Shown: positions 1 to 8,592, numbered from the stretch's first letter. The stretch: 63,767 nucleotides of DNA from Burkholderiaceae bacterium (GCA_016790515.1 JAEUOY010000114.1:1-63767); one strand, 5' to 3'. Notes: a model not told the origin generated them from the letters alone. A program made the numbers and translations.

Positions 1-87
1 AAGAAGGCGCCCCAAAAGGGCGTCGTCAGCGCGGCAAAATAGCGTCGTCCACAGGGTGCTTCGAGATGCCCTTCGGCGCCACGCCAA

Positions 88-810
88 GTGGCGGGCATAT
101 GCCGACTCCGGGTGGCCGGATTACGCCGACTCCTGACAGCACCCAAGCCGATCACCGTGGCCTACCACCGCGGCGTGCTTCGCCCCGGCGACCCGCTGCC
201 GGCCAGCGAAGCGGAGTCCGTGGTGGTCTGCGGCTTCATCGCCTGCGACCTGAGGCCGTTCAACCCGTTGATCGCGTCGCTGCCGAGGCTCCTGCACATT
301 CCGTCGACGGGTGTCGGACATTGGGTGGCCCAGCTGCTCGACCAGGCGGTCGCGGAATCGCGCGGTCGCCGCGCCGGCAGTGCCGTGGTGCTCGAGCGCG
401 TCAGTGAGGTCGTCTTCATCGACGCGGCGCGGCAGTACCTCGAGTCGCTGCCGGAGGACGCACTGAGCTGGCTGGCTGCACTGCGTGACCGCCATGTGGG
501 CCGAGTGATCAGCCTGCTCCACGAAATGCCGGCCGAGCCCTGGACGGTCGATGAGCTCGGGCAGCGCGTGGGTCTCTCGCGCTCGGCGTTGCACGAACGC
601 TTCGTCCAGTTGGTGGGGCTGCCACCGATGCAGTACCTGACCAACTGGCGCATGCAGCTCGGAGCGGGCCTGCTGCGCAACGGCGAGGCCAAGGTGGCCG
701 CCGTGGCGCAGGAGATCGGCTACGACTCGGAAGCAGCGTTCTCACGCGCCTTCAAGCGAGCCGTTGGCATTCCGCCCGCCGCCTGGCGCAAGGAGCAGCG
801 CAGGGCCTAG
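88..810 (+). CDS. AraC-family transcriptional regulator, probably 5'-truncated
   Basis: The last ~100 residues carry the two helix-turn-helix units of an AraC/XylS DNA-binding domain (WTVDELGQRVGLSRSALHERF and a second helix pair around AAVAQEIGYDSEAAFSRAFK), with the usual GIPPAAWR ending. Residues ~20-110 match the C-terminal half of the cupin-type sensor domain of this subfamily (VCGFIACDLRPFNPLI). Family members are usually near 300 residues; this one is 240 at most. In the same frame a stop (TAG) lies at 40-42, so the N-terminal sensor half is missing. The only starts are weak (GTG at 88). It is read here as a decayed or recombined gene that may still give a DNA-binding fragment. Its effector is unknown. 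Confidence 0.7.
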   Translation: MAGICRLRVAGLRRLLTAPKPITVAYHRGVLRPGDPLPASEAESVVVCGFIACDLRPFNPLIASLPRLLHIPSTGVGHWVAQLLDQAVAESRGRRAGSAVVLERVSEVVFIDAARQYLESLPEDALSWLAALRDRHVGRVISLLHEMPAEPWTVDELGQRVGLSRSALHERFVQLVGLPPMQYLTNWRMQLGAGLLRNGEAKVAAVAQEIGYDSEAAFSRAFKRAVGIPPAAWRKEQRRA

Positions 811-921
811 GTTCGCGAAGGCGCCATTCACACGGTGGGTCTTCGGGACGCCTGCACCCAGTACAACGTGTGCTTCACACCGGCCACTCCCGACTCCGGC
901 AAACCCAGCAGCACAAGCACC

Positions 922-1683
922 ATGGAACGAATCACCCCCGCAGCATCACCTTACCCTCCTGAGGTTCAAGCCTGGCTGGATCGCACGATGCCGGCAGGAA
1001 AACCCCCGCTGAGGCTGTTTGCGATCCTTGCCCGTGACCCTCGACTCTTCGCGAAGTTCTTTTCCGGCGGCCTGCTCGATCGGGGTCACCTGAGCTTGCG
1101 CCAGCGCGAACTGGTCATTGACCGAACCACGGCCTTGCACCGCTCTGAGTACGAGTGGGGCGTGCACGTTGCCATCTTTGGCGAGAAGGTGGGGCTGACC
1201 GACAGCCAGGTCGCATCACTTGCCCAGGGCTCTCCCGACGACCCCTGCTGGAGTGATGGTGATCGCCCGCTGCTGCGCCTGTGCGACGAGCTCCATGCCG
1301 GCAGCGATGTGAGCGATGCCACCTGGGACAGCCTCAAACGCCTCTTCAGCGACGAGGCGGTGATCGAACTGCTGTTGCTGGCGGGGTTCTACACGACGGT
1401 GAGCTACCTGACGAACGCGCTGCGCGTGCGATTGGAGCCGGACGGCGTGCGATTTCCCTCAGCGATCGAGGGGCCGGCCCGCACCCAGAGTCCCGCGCAT
1501 GAGGCTGCGGCCGACGGGTTGCCGAGCGGGGCCACTGCTTCGGTCGAGCAAGGTGGGGTCGGGCACCGCCCCCAGATCCGCAGTCTTGGAGACTTGCCGC
1601 CGGCTTGCCGCGTCCATGGCAAGCTGCGGGCAGGTGAAGCCGCGCAAGATGAAGCCGGCGACTGCATTGGAGAAGGGCGATGA
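922..1683 (+). CDS. Carboxymuconolactone decarboxylase family protein (AhpD-like) with atypical C-terminal extension
   Basis: Residues ~10-185 resemble stand-alone carboxymuconolactone decarboxylase-family proteins: a helical protein with a conserved RQRELVIDRTTALHRSEYEWGVHV segment where AhpD-type enzymes keep catalytic His/Glu residues. The redox CxxC of true AhpD is absent, so it is not an obvious peroxidase partner. ATG 922 is preferred to an in-frame GTG at 835 because family similarity begins at MERITP. The family normally ends near VRFPS; here ~70 further residues of different composition follow, possibly after a frameshift or deletion. The stop overlaps the ATG of the next gene (ATGA at 1680), so the two are translationally coupled. 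The substrate is unknown. Confidence 0.75.
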   Translation: MERITPAASPYPPEVQAWLDRTMPAGKPPLRLFAILARDPRLFAKFFSGGLLDRGHLSLRQRELVIDRTTALHRSEYEWGVHVAIFGEKVGLTDSQVASLAQGSPDDPCWSDGDRPLLRLCDELHAGSDVSDATWDSLKRLFSDEAVIELLLLAGFYTTVSYLTNALRVRLEPDGVRFPSAIEGPARTQSPAHEAAADGLPSGATASVEQGGVGHRPQIRSLGDLPPACRVHGKLRAGEAAQDEAGDCIGEGR

Positions 1684-2081
1684 GTGCGCCGATGACCAGC
1701 GGAACGCACCATATCGGCCTGACCGTATCGAGGCTCGACGAAAGCGCGGACTTCTTCACCTCCACGCTGGGCTGGAAGGAAGTCAAGAGGAACGCACAGT
1801 ACCCGGCCGTCTATGTCAGCGACGGCAGGATCATGCTCTCTCTCTGGGCGATCAAGAAGGAGCCGTCAATCCCCTTCGACCGGGCGAGAAACGTCGGACT
1901 GCATCACCTGGCCCTGCTGGTTGAACGTGAGGATGTCCTGGACACCCTCCATGACCGGCTCGCGAGCAGCGGGATCGAGATCGAGTTCTCGCCAGAGCCA
2001 CTGGGGAGCGGGCCGGCAAGACACATGATGTGCCGCGAGCCCAGTGGGGTTCGCGTGGAATTCATCTGGCCGGGAAGTTGA
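1680..2081 (+). CDS. VOC (glyoxalase/bleomycin resistance) family protein
   Basis: The 133-residue protein has one full vicinal-oxygen-chelate module of two beta-alpha-beta-beta-beta units. Candidate metal ligands are the His in THHIGLTV near the N-terminus, the His pair in GLHHLALLV mid-protein, and the final Glu in VRVEFIWPG. Such proteins act as lyases, dioxygenases or drug-binding resistance proteins; nothing here fixes the substrate. It overlaps the upstream decarboxylase-like gene by 4 nt, suggesting one small degradative or detoxification operon. Confidence 0.82.
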   Translation: MSAPMTSGTHHIGLTVSRLDESADFFTSTLGWKEVKRNAQYPAVYVSDGRIMLSLWAIKKEPSIPFDRARNVGLHHLALLVEREDVLDTLHDRLASSGIEIEFSPEPLGSGPARHMMCREPSGVRVEFIWPGS

Positions 2082-2133
2082 GGCGGCTCCGCACGCAGGA
2101 AGGGGCCGCCGCAAGAGCGCGGCAGGCCCTCGC

Positions 2134-3036
2134 TCACTCCGGTGTGCCGCGTCGCCTTGCCAAGACGCCACTGCCAATCAGGACACCGCCGATCACCAGC
2201 AACAAGCCCACGATCAACTGCGGCGTGACTCGTTCTCCCAGCACGGCCACGCCCAGCGCCATCGCGCTGACCGGGTTGAGCATCAGATAGAGCACGGTGG
2301 TCGAAGGCGGCAGCCAGCGCAGTGCCCACATGAACAGCGAGAACTGCAGCGCGCCCGCGACCGAGCCGAGGAACAGGACAGCGAACCATCCCTTCGCGGT
2401 CAGATGCGGGAGCAGCGTATCGGTGTTCGTCAGCGCTACTGCAGGCAGCAACACCGCAACGGAAGATGCCATGCCCAGCGCTGTCACGAAGATCGGGCCG
2501 TGCTCCCTGAGGATGCCGCGACTGAAGACCGAGTACGTCGCCGCGCACGTGGCGCCAAGAAGCATCAGTGCGTCGCCGGCAAGGTAGTCTCCTGCTCCAC
2601 CATCGGACGCGGCGATTCCATAAGCGACCACGATGCCAGCGAATGCAATCGCTGCACCCATGACCTTGCCTGCCGTGGCCCGTTCCCGCCCGAACAGCGC
2701 GGCGACCAGCATGGTCTGGATCGGGATGCTGGCCAGGCCCACCGCACCTCGTGCCGCGGGAACATACTGGAGCGATGCGTTGAACGCCCAGGGAAACAAC
2801 ACGAAGAAGAGCAGGCCGAACGCGGCCACCTTCGCAGCTTCGACCATCGTCAAGCCACCCTTCGGCCACATCCCCGGCAGGAACGGCAGGAAGCACGCCA
2901 CGGCAATGGCGTAGCGATACAGCACCAGCGAAACGGGGTCGGCCTCGCCGATCACGAAGCGTGTGGCCACGACAGCCGCACCGGCACTGAGCGCCGAGGC
3001 AGCCGCAGCGCCATGGGCAAGCAAGAGCTTGCTCAT
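2134..3036 (-). CDS. EamA/DMT-superfamily transporter
   Basis: The 300-residue protein has ten predicted hydrophobic segments in two EamA repeats, as in drug/metabolite transporters (RhtA/YdcZ-like); the second repeat contains the typical ALQFSLFMWALRWLPPSTT...LMLNPVSAMALGVAVLGE pattern. It is likely an inner-membrane exporter of amino acids or small metabolites. The ATG at 3036 overlaps the stop of the upstream SRPBCC gene by 4 nt (ATGA), so it is the last gene of a three-gene minus-strand operon with SRPBCC and SnoaL-like proteins. The substrate cannot be inferred. Confidence 0.87.
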   Translation of the reverse strand: MSKLLLAHGAAAASALSAGAAVVATRFVIGEADPVSLVLYRYAIAVACFLPFLPGMWPKGGLTMVEAAKVAAFGLLFFVLFPWAFNASLQYVPAARGAVGLASIPIQTMLVAALFGRERATAGKVMGAAIAFAGIVVAYGIAASDGGAGDYLAGDALMLLGATCAATYSVFSRGILREHGPIFVTALGMASSVAVLLPAVALTNTDTLLPHLTAKGWFAVLFLGSVAGALQFSLFMWALRWLPPSTTVLYLMLNPVSAMALGVAVLGERVTPQLIVGLLLVIGGVLIGSGVLARRRGTPE

Positions 3037-3521
3037 GGCGCAGCCACGACTTCCAGTCTGAGGTGGCCCCCTGGATCGCCCGCTTCCGAGACTTGGCGCA
3101 GGCTTGCAGCTTCCGTGGCGAGGTACTTCCTGGTGAGGCTGCCCAGAATGACACCGAAGACGACACCCACGATCCCATGGAACCGGAAGACCAGCGAGAC
3201 CCGACAGGACATGGGCCCCGTCGGGATGACGGTGTGCGAGGCGACGAGCAGGGTTCCGGGGCTCCCGGCCTCCCAGGTGAAGGACTTGCCGGGCTGAATG
3301 TCCGTGACAGTCCAGACCTGTGGCTTCAGTCGTGGCTGCCGAATCAGGAACCGGGATCCGGGATTCAGTGCAGCGCCGCGCACGGCATCTACGGCGCTGA
3401 CCGTCGGCAACCACTTCGGCCAGTCCAGGACATCGGACAGGTGCATCCACACCGTCTCGTGTGTCGCGCGTATGTCGAGCGAGGCTGCGTAGCGTGGCAT
3501 TTCGGACACTTCCGGGTGCAT
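3033..3521 (-). CDS. SRPBCC (START-like) family protein
   Basis: The 162-residue protein starts with MPRYAASLDI-type strands followed by ATHETVWMHLSDVLDWPKWLPTV, the classic START/Bet v1-like opening, and continues with the strand-rich body of polyketide-cyclase/dehydrase-like proteins. ATG 3521 overlaps the upstream stop by 1 nt (TGATG); an internal ATG eight codons later is possible. These proteins bind hydrophobic ligands; the partner is unknown. Encoded between the SnoaL-like gene and the EamA exporter, it probably serves the same pathway. Confidence 0.8.
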   Translation of the reverse strand: MHPEVSEMPRYAASLDIRATHETVWMHLSDVLDWPKWLPTVSAVDAVRGAALNPGSRFLIRQPRLKPQVWTVTDIQPGKSFTWEAGSPGTLLVASHTVIPTGPMSCRVSLVFRFHGIVGVVFGVILGSLTRKYLATEAASLRQVSEAGDPGGHLRLEVVAAP

Positions 3522-3871
3522 CAGCCCTTCGACCCGGTCCGGGCGGCGAAGGACTGGACCGCGATCCTGCCGTCCTGGATGAAGAAGGTGTCGGTGCCCA
3601 GTTCGTAGACCTGGTCGGCAGTCTCTGCCTTCCACAGGATGTAGCCGTGGTCACCGTCGACGGCGCGCTTCTCGAGTTCGAAGCGTGTGCCGGGCTGGCC
3701 GAACTCGCCCAGCATGGCGACAAACAGATCGCGAATCGCACCGTGCCCGCGCAGCGTCGCCTCGGGCGTGAACAAGACGGCACCGGGTGCGTAGTCGGCC
3801 AGGATGCCGTCGAGGTCGCCGTCATTGAAGCACTTCAGATGGTTGTCGATCACTTGGGTCGTCGTGCGCAT
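3521..3871 (-). CDS. SnoaL-like / nuclear transport factor 2-fold protein
   Basis: The 116-residue NTF2-like protein reads HLKCFNDGDLDGILADYAPGAVLFTPEATLRGHGAIRDLF, typical of SnoaL-like polyketide cyclases and ketosteroid-isomerase relatives. The small alpha+beta cone usually binds a hydrophobic ligand; no decisive catalytic pair can be assigned. ATG 3871 gives the family's usual length; the open frame continues upstream through decayed sequence and does not resemble the family there. It is the first gene of the overlapping operon SnoaL-SRPBCC-EamA. Confidence 0.82.
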   Translation of the reverse strand: MRTTTQVIDNHLKCFNDGDLDGILADYAPGAVLFTPEATLRGHGAIRDLFVAMLGEFGQPGTRFELEKRAVDGDHGYILWKAETADQVYELGTDTFFIQDGRIAVQSFAARTGSKG

Positions 3872-3990
3872 GGTCAGGATCCTTGGGGTGTTGTGGAAGA
3901 GTCGATTCTTTCCACACCGCGCGGTGCGCGCTTCACCGGGTGTCCGCAAAGCTTGCTCCCAAGTCCGAAGGAGCGATGCGGTCGTCGTTT

Positions 3991-4155
3991 TCAGGCGCTC
4001 GCCTGAAGCGCGCGCGCACTGCGGCCCGTGCGCCGCGGCAACGGGTTGCGAAGCGTCACGCCATCCGCGTAGCCGACCAGCGCGGCGATCAGCCCGAGGC
4101 TCCTGCTGCTCGTCTCGAGCAGGTGCGCGGCTCGCTCGACCCGCAGGTCCTTGGC
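3991..4155 (-). pseudogene. C-terminal fragment of an AraC/GlxA-type regulator
   Basis: Read on the minus strand, 4155 to 3991 encodes a C-terminal AraC-type helix-turn-helix with no start of its own: RVERAAHLLETSSRSL is followed by GLIAALVGYADGVTLRN and an RRRTGRS-like end, with a TGA stop at 3991. Only the second HTH of the domain is present. Similarity stops abruptly at the junction with the urtE remnant, so this is the broken end of a regulator whose body was lost. It is distinct from the AraC gene at 88-810. Confidence 0.6.
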
Positions 4156-4157
4156 GC

Positions 4158-4363
4158 ATGGGCCTGGCCGTCAAGCCCGGCGGCACGGCGATCCCGGCCG
4201 AGCTGTTCGAGCTGTTCCCGGTGCTCAGACAGATGCTCGAGCCTACGACTTCGCCGCCGAGCTGGCCGACCAATACCTGGTGATGGAGCGCGGCGAGATC
4301 ATCGCCCGCGGCCGCGGCGCCGACATGGAAGCCGACGGCGTGCGCCAGCGCGTCGCAATCTGA
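4158..4363 (+). pseudogene. urtE: urtE remnant (urea ABC transporter ATPase) with internal deletion
   Basis: Two pieces of a UrtE-like ATPase lie in different frames. From 4161 the sequence reads AVKPGGTAIPAELFELFPVLRQML, matching the segment just before the ABC signature; from about 4244 it resumes one frame over with YDFAAELADQYLVMERGEI and ends QRVAI at a stop, matching the UrtE C-terminus. The signature motif, Walker B and switch region (roughly 75 residues) are missing and the frame is broken, so it cannot work as an ATPase. It marks a former urea-uptake (urt) locus. Confidence 0.7.
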
Positions 4364-4427
4364 GCCTGCCGTCCGCGAGCGGGTCGGGGACGGGCACCAG
4401 CCAGCCCGGTGCCGGCCCGGCGCCCGC

Positions 4428-6542
4428 TCAGAACCCCAGCCTCAGCGTCAGCCGCAGCGTGCGCGGCTCGGCGGCGTGCACGTGCCGGTCGTCGACACCG
4501 CCCGCCGGTTCGCCGGGCAGCCGCGAGGTGTAGAAGTATTCGATGTCGTTGACCTGGCGGTCGAACAGGTTGAAGACGTCGAGCGTCAGCTCGCTGTCGC
4601 GTGCGAACCGGTAGCCCGCGCGCAGGTTGGTCGTCAGCGACGCGTTCGAGCGCACGCTGTCGTCCTCGATCAGCGCGCCGGCGCCGAGGTAGCGCCACTG
4701 CAGGCTGGCCGACCAGGGCCCGCGGTCGCGCAGCGTGACGGCCACCGAGGCCACCTTCTCGACGCTGTTCGGAATGAAGTCGCCCGCCGGGTCGGGCGTC
4801 GCGAAGCGGGCATGGGTCCAGGCCAGGTCGGCGTCGACCAGCAGCCAGGGTGTCGGCACCCAGCGGTTGTTCCATTCGACGCCGCGCCGCGTGCTGGGCC
4901 GGTTCGGCTCGGTGCTGCCGGCGTCGCCGACGTAGACCAGCTCGGAGTCGAAGTCGAGCCGCCACAGCGCCAGCGAAGTCTGCAGCCCCGGGATCCACTC
5001 GCTGCGCGCGCCGACTTCGAAGCCGCGCGAGGCGACCAGCCCCGGCACCTTGTCGACCGGCTCGCCGCTGCGCGGGTCGATGCTGGCGGTGGTGCCGCGC
5101 GCGTCGTTGCTGTGAAAGCCCCGGCCGGCGTTGAAGAACAGCTCGCTGCGGGCCCAGGGGCCGGCGACCAGCGACAGCTTCGGGCTCAGCAGCTGGTCGT
5201 TCGCCTGGCCCGAGTTGGCTGCCAGCGACAGGCTGTCGACCCGGAAGCGCGCGGCGTCGGCGCGCAGCCCGGCGATGCCGCGCAGCCAGGGCGTCAGCTC
5301 GACCGCGGTCTGGCCGTACAGGCCCAGCATCGTCTCGCGCACCTGGTCGTCGCGGGTCGTGGCGCTGATCTGCCGCGCCACCGAATCGAACAGGCCGACG
5401 CGGATGCGGTCCTGCCTGAGCTGCAGGCCGAGCTCGCTGCGCGCCGGCAGCCCGGCCAGGCCATGGTCGAAGCTGTGGCTGGCCTTCAGCCCGTAGACCC
5501 TGCGCCGGTCCTGCTGCGAGAACTGGTCGCCGTCGGCCGGGCGCTCCAGCGCGTAGGTGAAGTTCGAGAACAGCTTCATCCGGTAGTCGATCGCATAGGC
5601 CAGCAGCCGCGTCGTGCCGGCCTCGTCCTGGCGGTGCCATTCGCCCGACAGGCAGCTGCGCCGGGTGTCGCCGCCGTCGGTCGGGTCCAGCGAGTCGAAG
5701 CGGCCGAAGGGCTGGCCCTGCCAGGTACCGGCGTCGATCAGCCGCTGCGGCACCTGGTCGGTCGCCGTCCAGCGCGCCTGGTAGGCCATCAGGCTGGCGC
5801 TGAAGCCCTGCGCGGCATCGCCGCCGCTCAGGCGCAGCACCGCGTTGGTCTTGTGCAGGCCCTCGGGCACGGTCCAGGGGCCGTCGTTGCGCTGCAGTTC
5901 CAGGGCACCCAGCAGCTGCAGCCCGGGCGCCGGCGAGGTGGATGCCGCGGCAACACCGCGGGCATAGCCGCGCTGGCCCGCGCTCAGCTGGACCACCGGC
6001 GCGTCGAGCCGCCGGCGGTAGGCGATGTCGGCCGAGCCGGCCGACGCGAAATCGCCGTTGCGCGCGAAGTACGGCCCCTTGCTGTAGGCGATGCGGTCGA
6101 CCAGTTCGGGAATCAGGAAGTTCAGGTCGGTGTAGCCCTGGCCATGGGCATGGCTGGGCATGTTGACCGGCAGGCCGTCGATGGTGGTCGCGAAGTCGGT
6201 GCCGTGGTCGAGGTTGAAGCCGCGCAGGAAGTACTGGTTGGCCTTGCCGTCGCCCGAGTGCTGGGTGACGATCATGCCGGGGACGAATTCCAGCACCTCG
6301 GCGGGGCGCAGTGCCGGCCGGCTCTTCAGCAATTCGGCGCGGATCACGCCCTGCGAGGCGGCGTCGGAACTGCCGACCGCGTTGTCGTAGTGGCGGCCGG
6401 TGATCTCGATCCGATCGACGGCGGCCGATGGCGGTGCGGTGCCACCGGGCAGCGGGCCGGGGGCTTGTTGGGTCTGCGCGGGCGCCGCGGTGGCGGCGCA
6501 AAGCAGGGCAGCGGCCATCGCCAGGCCGGGTTCGGGTTTCAT
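4428..6542 (-). CDS. TonB-dependent outer-membrane receptor
   Basis: The 704-residue protein begins with a signal peptide (MKPEPGLAMAAALLCAATAAPAQ). A plug domain follows: VDRIEITGRHYDN, then ELLKSRPALRPAEVLEFVPGMIVTQHSGDGKANQYFLRGFNLDHGTDFATTIDGLPVNM. A beta-barrel ends in the aromatic RLTLRLGF. The HAHGQGYTDLNFLIPELV segment is typical of one receptor subfamily. It imports a TonB-powered ligand (metal chelate, vitamin or similar). ATG 6542 is chosen because the signal peptide starts there. The upstream same-strand gene encodes a histidine-rich membrane protein, which hints at a metal; that part is inference. No ferric or cobalamin control site was recognised. Confidence 0.93.
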   Translation of the reverse strand: MKPEPGLAMAAALLCAATAAPAQTQQAPGPLPGGTAPPSAAVDRIEITGRHYDNAVGSSDAASQGVIRAELLKSRPALRPAEVLEFVPGMIVTQHSGDGKANQYFLRGFNLDHGTDFATTIDGLPVNMPSHAHGQGYTDLNFLIPELVDRIAYSKGPYFARNGDFASAGSADIAYRRRLDAPVVQLSAGQRGYARGVAAASTSPAPGLQLLGALELQRNDGPWTVPEGLHKTNAVLRLSGGDAAQGFSASLMAYQARWTATDQVPQRLIDAGTWQGQPFGRFDSLDPTDGGDTRRSCLSGEWHRQDEAGTTRLLAYAIDYRMKLFSNFTYALERPADGDQFSQQDRRRVYGLKASHSFDHGLAGLPARSELGLQLRQDRIRVGLFDSVARQISATTRDDQVRETMLGLYGQTAVELTPWLRGIAGLRADAARFRVDSLSLAANSGQANDQLLSPKLSLVAGPWARSELFFNAGRGFHSNDARGTTASIDPRSGEPVDKVPGLVASRGFEVGARSEWIPGLQTSLALWRLDFDSELVYVGDAGSTEPNRPSTRRGVEWNNRWVPTPWLLVDADLAWTHARFATPDPAGDFIPNSVEKVASVAVTLRDRGPWSASLQWRYLGAGALIEDDSVRSNASLTTNLRAGYRFARDSELTLDVFNLFDRQVNDIEYFYTSRLPGEPAGGVDDRHVHAAEPRTLRLTLRLGF

Positions 6543-6672
6543 GGGCAGGGTCCTGGTCCGTTGGCGCCCCCGGGCAGGCAGCCGTGGGCGCAGCAGCAAG
6601 GGGCGGCCCGGCGCTGCGCGCCAGGCCGGGTTCGTGCGACGGGTGGGGTCGGCGCGGGCAGTGCCCGCGGGC

Positions 6673-7194
6673 TCAGGCCGGCGGCGGGCGCTCGGGTCGC
6701 CGCGCTGCCGCGTCACGCCACGGCCGGGCCGATGCCGGCCGCGCCCAGCCTGCCTGGGTCGTCGCGGCGGGCAGGATCAGGCGCGCGGCCGGCCCGGACG
6801 GCGCGGTGAGGCTGCCCGCTGCCGCCGCGGAGGCGTCCTCGACGGCATCACCCGCCGCGCCGCCGTCGAGGGCGACCACGGTCGCGTCGCCGTGCGCGTG
6901 GTGATGGCGCTCGAACAGGCCGTGCGAATGCGTTGCGCCGCCGTGGCCCAGCAGGCCGGGCGCCACGCTGCGGGCCCGCAGGTCGCGCTGCCAGGCCTGG
7001 AGCGCATCCAGCCAGGCATGGAGCTGCTCGCCGACGCCGGCGACGGCTGCGGTGCCCGGGTCGTGGCGGTGCATCGGCCCGAGCAGCTGCACCAGCACCC
7101 CGGCATAGCCCTGGACCGCCAGCGCGAGCAGCAGCGTCCACACCAGCAAGCGGTGGGCTGCAGGGCGATCGTGGCGGGATCCGGTGGGAAGCAT
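6673..7194 (-). CDS. Histidine-rich membrane-anchored protein of unknown function
   Basis: The 173-residue protein has one N-terminal hydrophobic segment (LLVWTLLLALAVQGYAGVL) and then a periplasmic-looking region with clustered histidines (PMHRHDPG, ATHSHGLFERHHHAHGD), followed by an Ala/Arg/Pro-rich tail. I recognise no defined domain. It is encoded just upstream of the TonB-dependent receptor on the same strand, 130 bp apart. Histidine clusters of this kind commonly bind Zn, Ni, Co or Cu, so a role in metal sensing or buffering beside the receptor is plausible but unproven. Confidence 0.65.
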   Translation of the reverse strand: MLPTGSRHDRPAAHRLLVWTLLLALAVQGYAGVLVQLLGPMHRHDPGTAAVAGVGEQLHAWLDALQAWQRDLRARSVAPGLLGHGGATHSHGLFERHHHAHGDATVVALDGGAAGDAVEDASAAAAGSLTAPSGPAARLILPAATTQAGWARPASARPWRDAAARRPERPPPA

Positions 7195-7296
7195 CGGTTG
7201 AACCTCGACTCTAAGCGTCCGTCATGTCGTGCCGACGAAAGGCCTTGCCCGGCCCGCCCTGCACGACCGGCGATCGAGCGACCTAGACTCGCCGGC

Positions 7297-8592
7297 ATGG
7301 GGACCGCCGAAACGCCAGCCGCTGCACCACCCTTGCCCGCCGCGTCCGGCGCGTTTCGGGTGGCCGTGGTCGGCGGCGGCCCGGCCGGGCTGATGGCCGC
7401 CGAGACGCTGCTGCACGCCGGCGCCCTTGTCGATCTGTACGACGCGATGCCCTCGGTTGGACGCAAATTCCTTCTTGCCGGCAGGGGCGGCCTCAACCTG
7501 ACCCACAGCGAGCCGTTCGAGGCCTTCGTCCAGCGCTACGGCGATCGCGGCCGCCAGGTCGCGCGCTGGCTCGAGGCCTTCGGTCCGCAGGCACTGCGCG
7601 ACTGGGCGGCGGGGCTGGGCGTCGACACCTTCGTCGGCAGCTCGGGCCGGGTGTTCCCGGCCGAAATGAAGGCCGCGCCGCTGCTGCGCGCCTGGCTGCA
7701 CCGGCTGCGCGGCCAGGGCCTGCGCCTGCACATGCGCCACCGCTGGCTGGGCTGGCAGACGGGCGATGCGCCGGCCTTGCTGCGCTTCGCGACGCCTGCC
7801 GGCGATCTGTCGCTGCAGCCCGACGCCGTGGTGCTCGCGCTCGGCGGCGCCAGCTGGCCGCAGCTCGGCAGCGATGCTGCCTGGGTGCCCTGGCTGCAGC
7901 AGCGCGGCGTCGCCATCGCGCCGCTGCGAAGCGCCAACTGCGGCTTCGAGGTCGGCTGGAGCGCCTACTTCGCGCAGCGGTTTGCCGGCGCGCCGATGAA
8001 GACGGTGCGGCTGCACTTCGACGACGGTCACGGCCCGGCCTTCGACCGCGCCGGCGAGTTCGTCGTCACCACCTACGGCATCGAGGGCAGCCTGGTCTAC
8101 GCGGTGTCGGCGCGGCTGCGCGAGGCCATCGCCCGCGACGGCGCGGCCACGCTGCAGCTCGACCTGCTGCCCGGCCGGTCGGCGGCCCAGCTGGCGCGCG
8201 CACTGGCCCAGGGCCGCGGTGCCCGCTCGCTGCCCAACCACCTGAAGGCCCAGGCAGGGCTCGACGGCGTCAAGGCGGCGCTGCTGCGCGAGCGATTCAG
8301 CGCCGAGGAACTCGGCGCGCTGCTCGCGCGCGAGCCGACCGCGCTGGCCGGGTCGCTGAAGGCCTGGCCGCTGACGGTGCGCGGCGTGCGCCCGGTCGCC
8401 GAGGCGATCAGCACCGCCGGAGGCGTCCGCTTCGAGGCCTTGGACGAGCACGGCATGCTGACCGCGCTGCCCGGCGTGTTCTGCGCCGGCGAGATGATCG
8501 ACTGGGAGGCGCCGACCGGCGGCTACCTGCTCAGCGCCTGCTTCGCCAGCGGCCGCGCCGCTGCGGCCGGGGTGCTGGCATCGCGGCATTGA
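7297..8592 (+). CDS. FAD-dependent oxidoreductase, TIGR03862 (PP_4765) / HI0933-like family
   Basis: The 431-residue protein has an FAD-binding Rossmann start (VAVVGGGPAGLMAAETLLHAGALVDLYD), the family-specific VGRKFLLAGRGGLNLTHSEP segment, and the closing FAD motif GVFCAGEMIDWEAPTGGYLLSACFASG. This matches the HI0933/BaiN-like flavoprotein group, subfamily TIGR03862, whose physiological substrate is not established. ATG 7297 places the dinucleotide fold at residues ~20-50, as usual. It is divergent from the histidine-rich protein gene and appears monocistronic. Confidence 0.88.
   Translation: MGTAETPAAAPPLPAASGAFRVAVVGGGPAGLMAAETLLHAGALVDLYDAMPSVGRKFLLAGRGGLNLTHSEPFEAFVQRYGDRGRQVARWLEAFGPQALRDWAAGLGVDTFVGSSGRVFPAEMKAAPLLRAWLHRLRGQGLRLHMRHRWLGWQTGDAPALLRFATPAGDLSLQPDAVVLALGGASWPQLGSDAAWVPWLQQRGVAIAPLRSANCGFEVGWSAYFAQRFAGAPMKTVRLHFDDGHGPAFDRAGEFVVTTYGIEGSLVYAVSARLREAIARDGAATLQLDLLPGRSAAQLARALAQGRGARSLPNHLKAQAGLDGVKAALLRERFSAEELGALLAREPTALAGSLKAWPLTVRGVRPVAEAISTAGGVRFEALDEHGMLTALPGVFCAGEMIDWEAPTGGYLLSACFASGRAAAAGVLASRH

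Larger units (their letters stand above)
3872..4427. other. Gene-poor stretch with two gene remnants
   Basis: No intact gene is supported. The interval contains an AraC-type C-terminal fragment on the minus strand and a rearranged urtE fragment on the plus strand, abutting near 4156, then about 60 bp before the stop of the TonB receptor gene. It looks like a scar where a foreign block meets an old urea-uptake locus. Confidence 0.6.

Noticed and set aside
6543-6672. Possible cobalamin riboswitch upstream of the TonB receptor.
   Set aside because: No B12-box-like core or conserved aptamer elements could be found on the minus strand.
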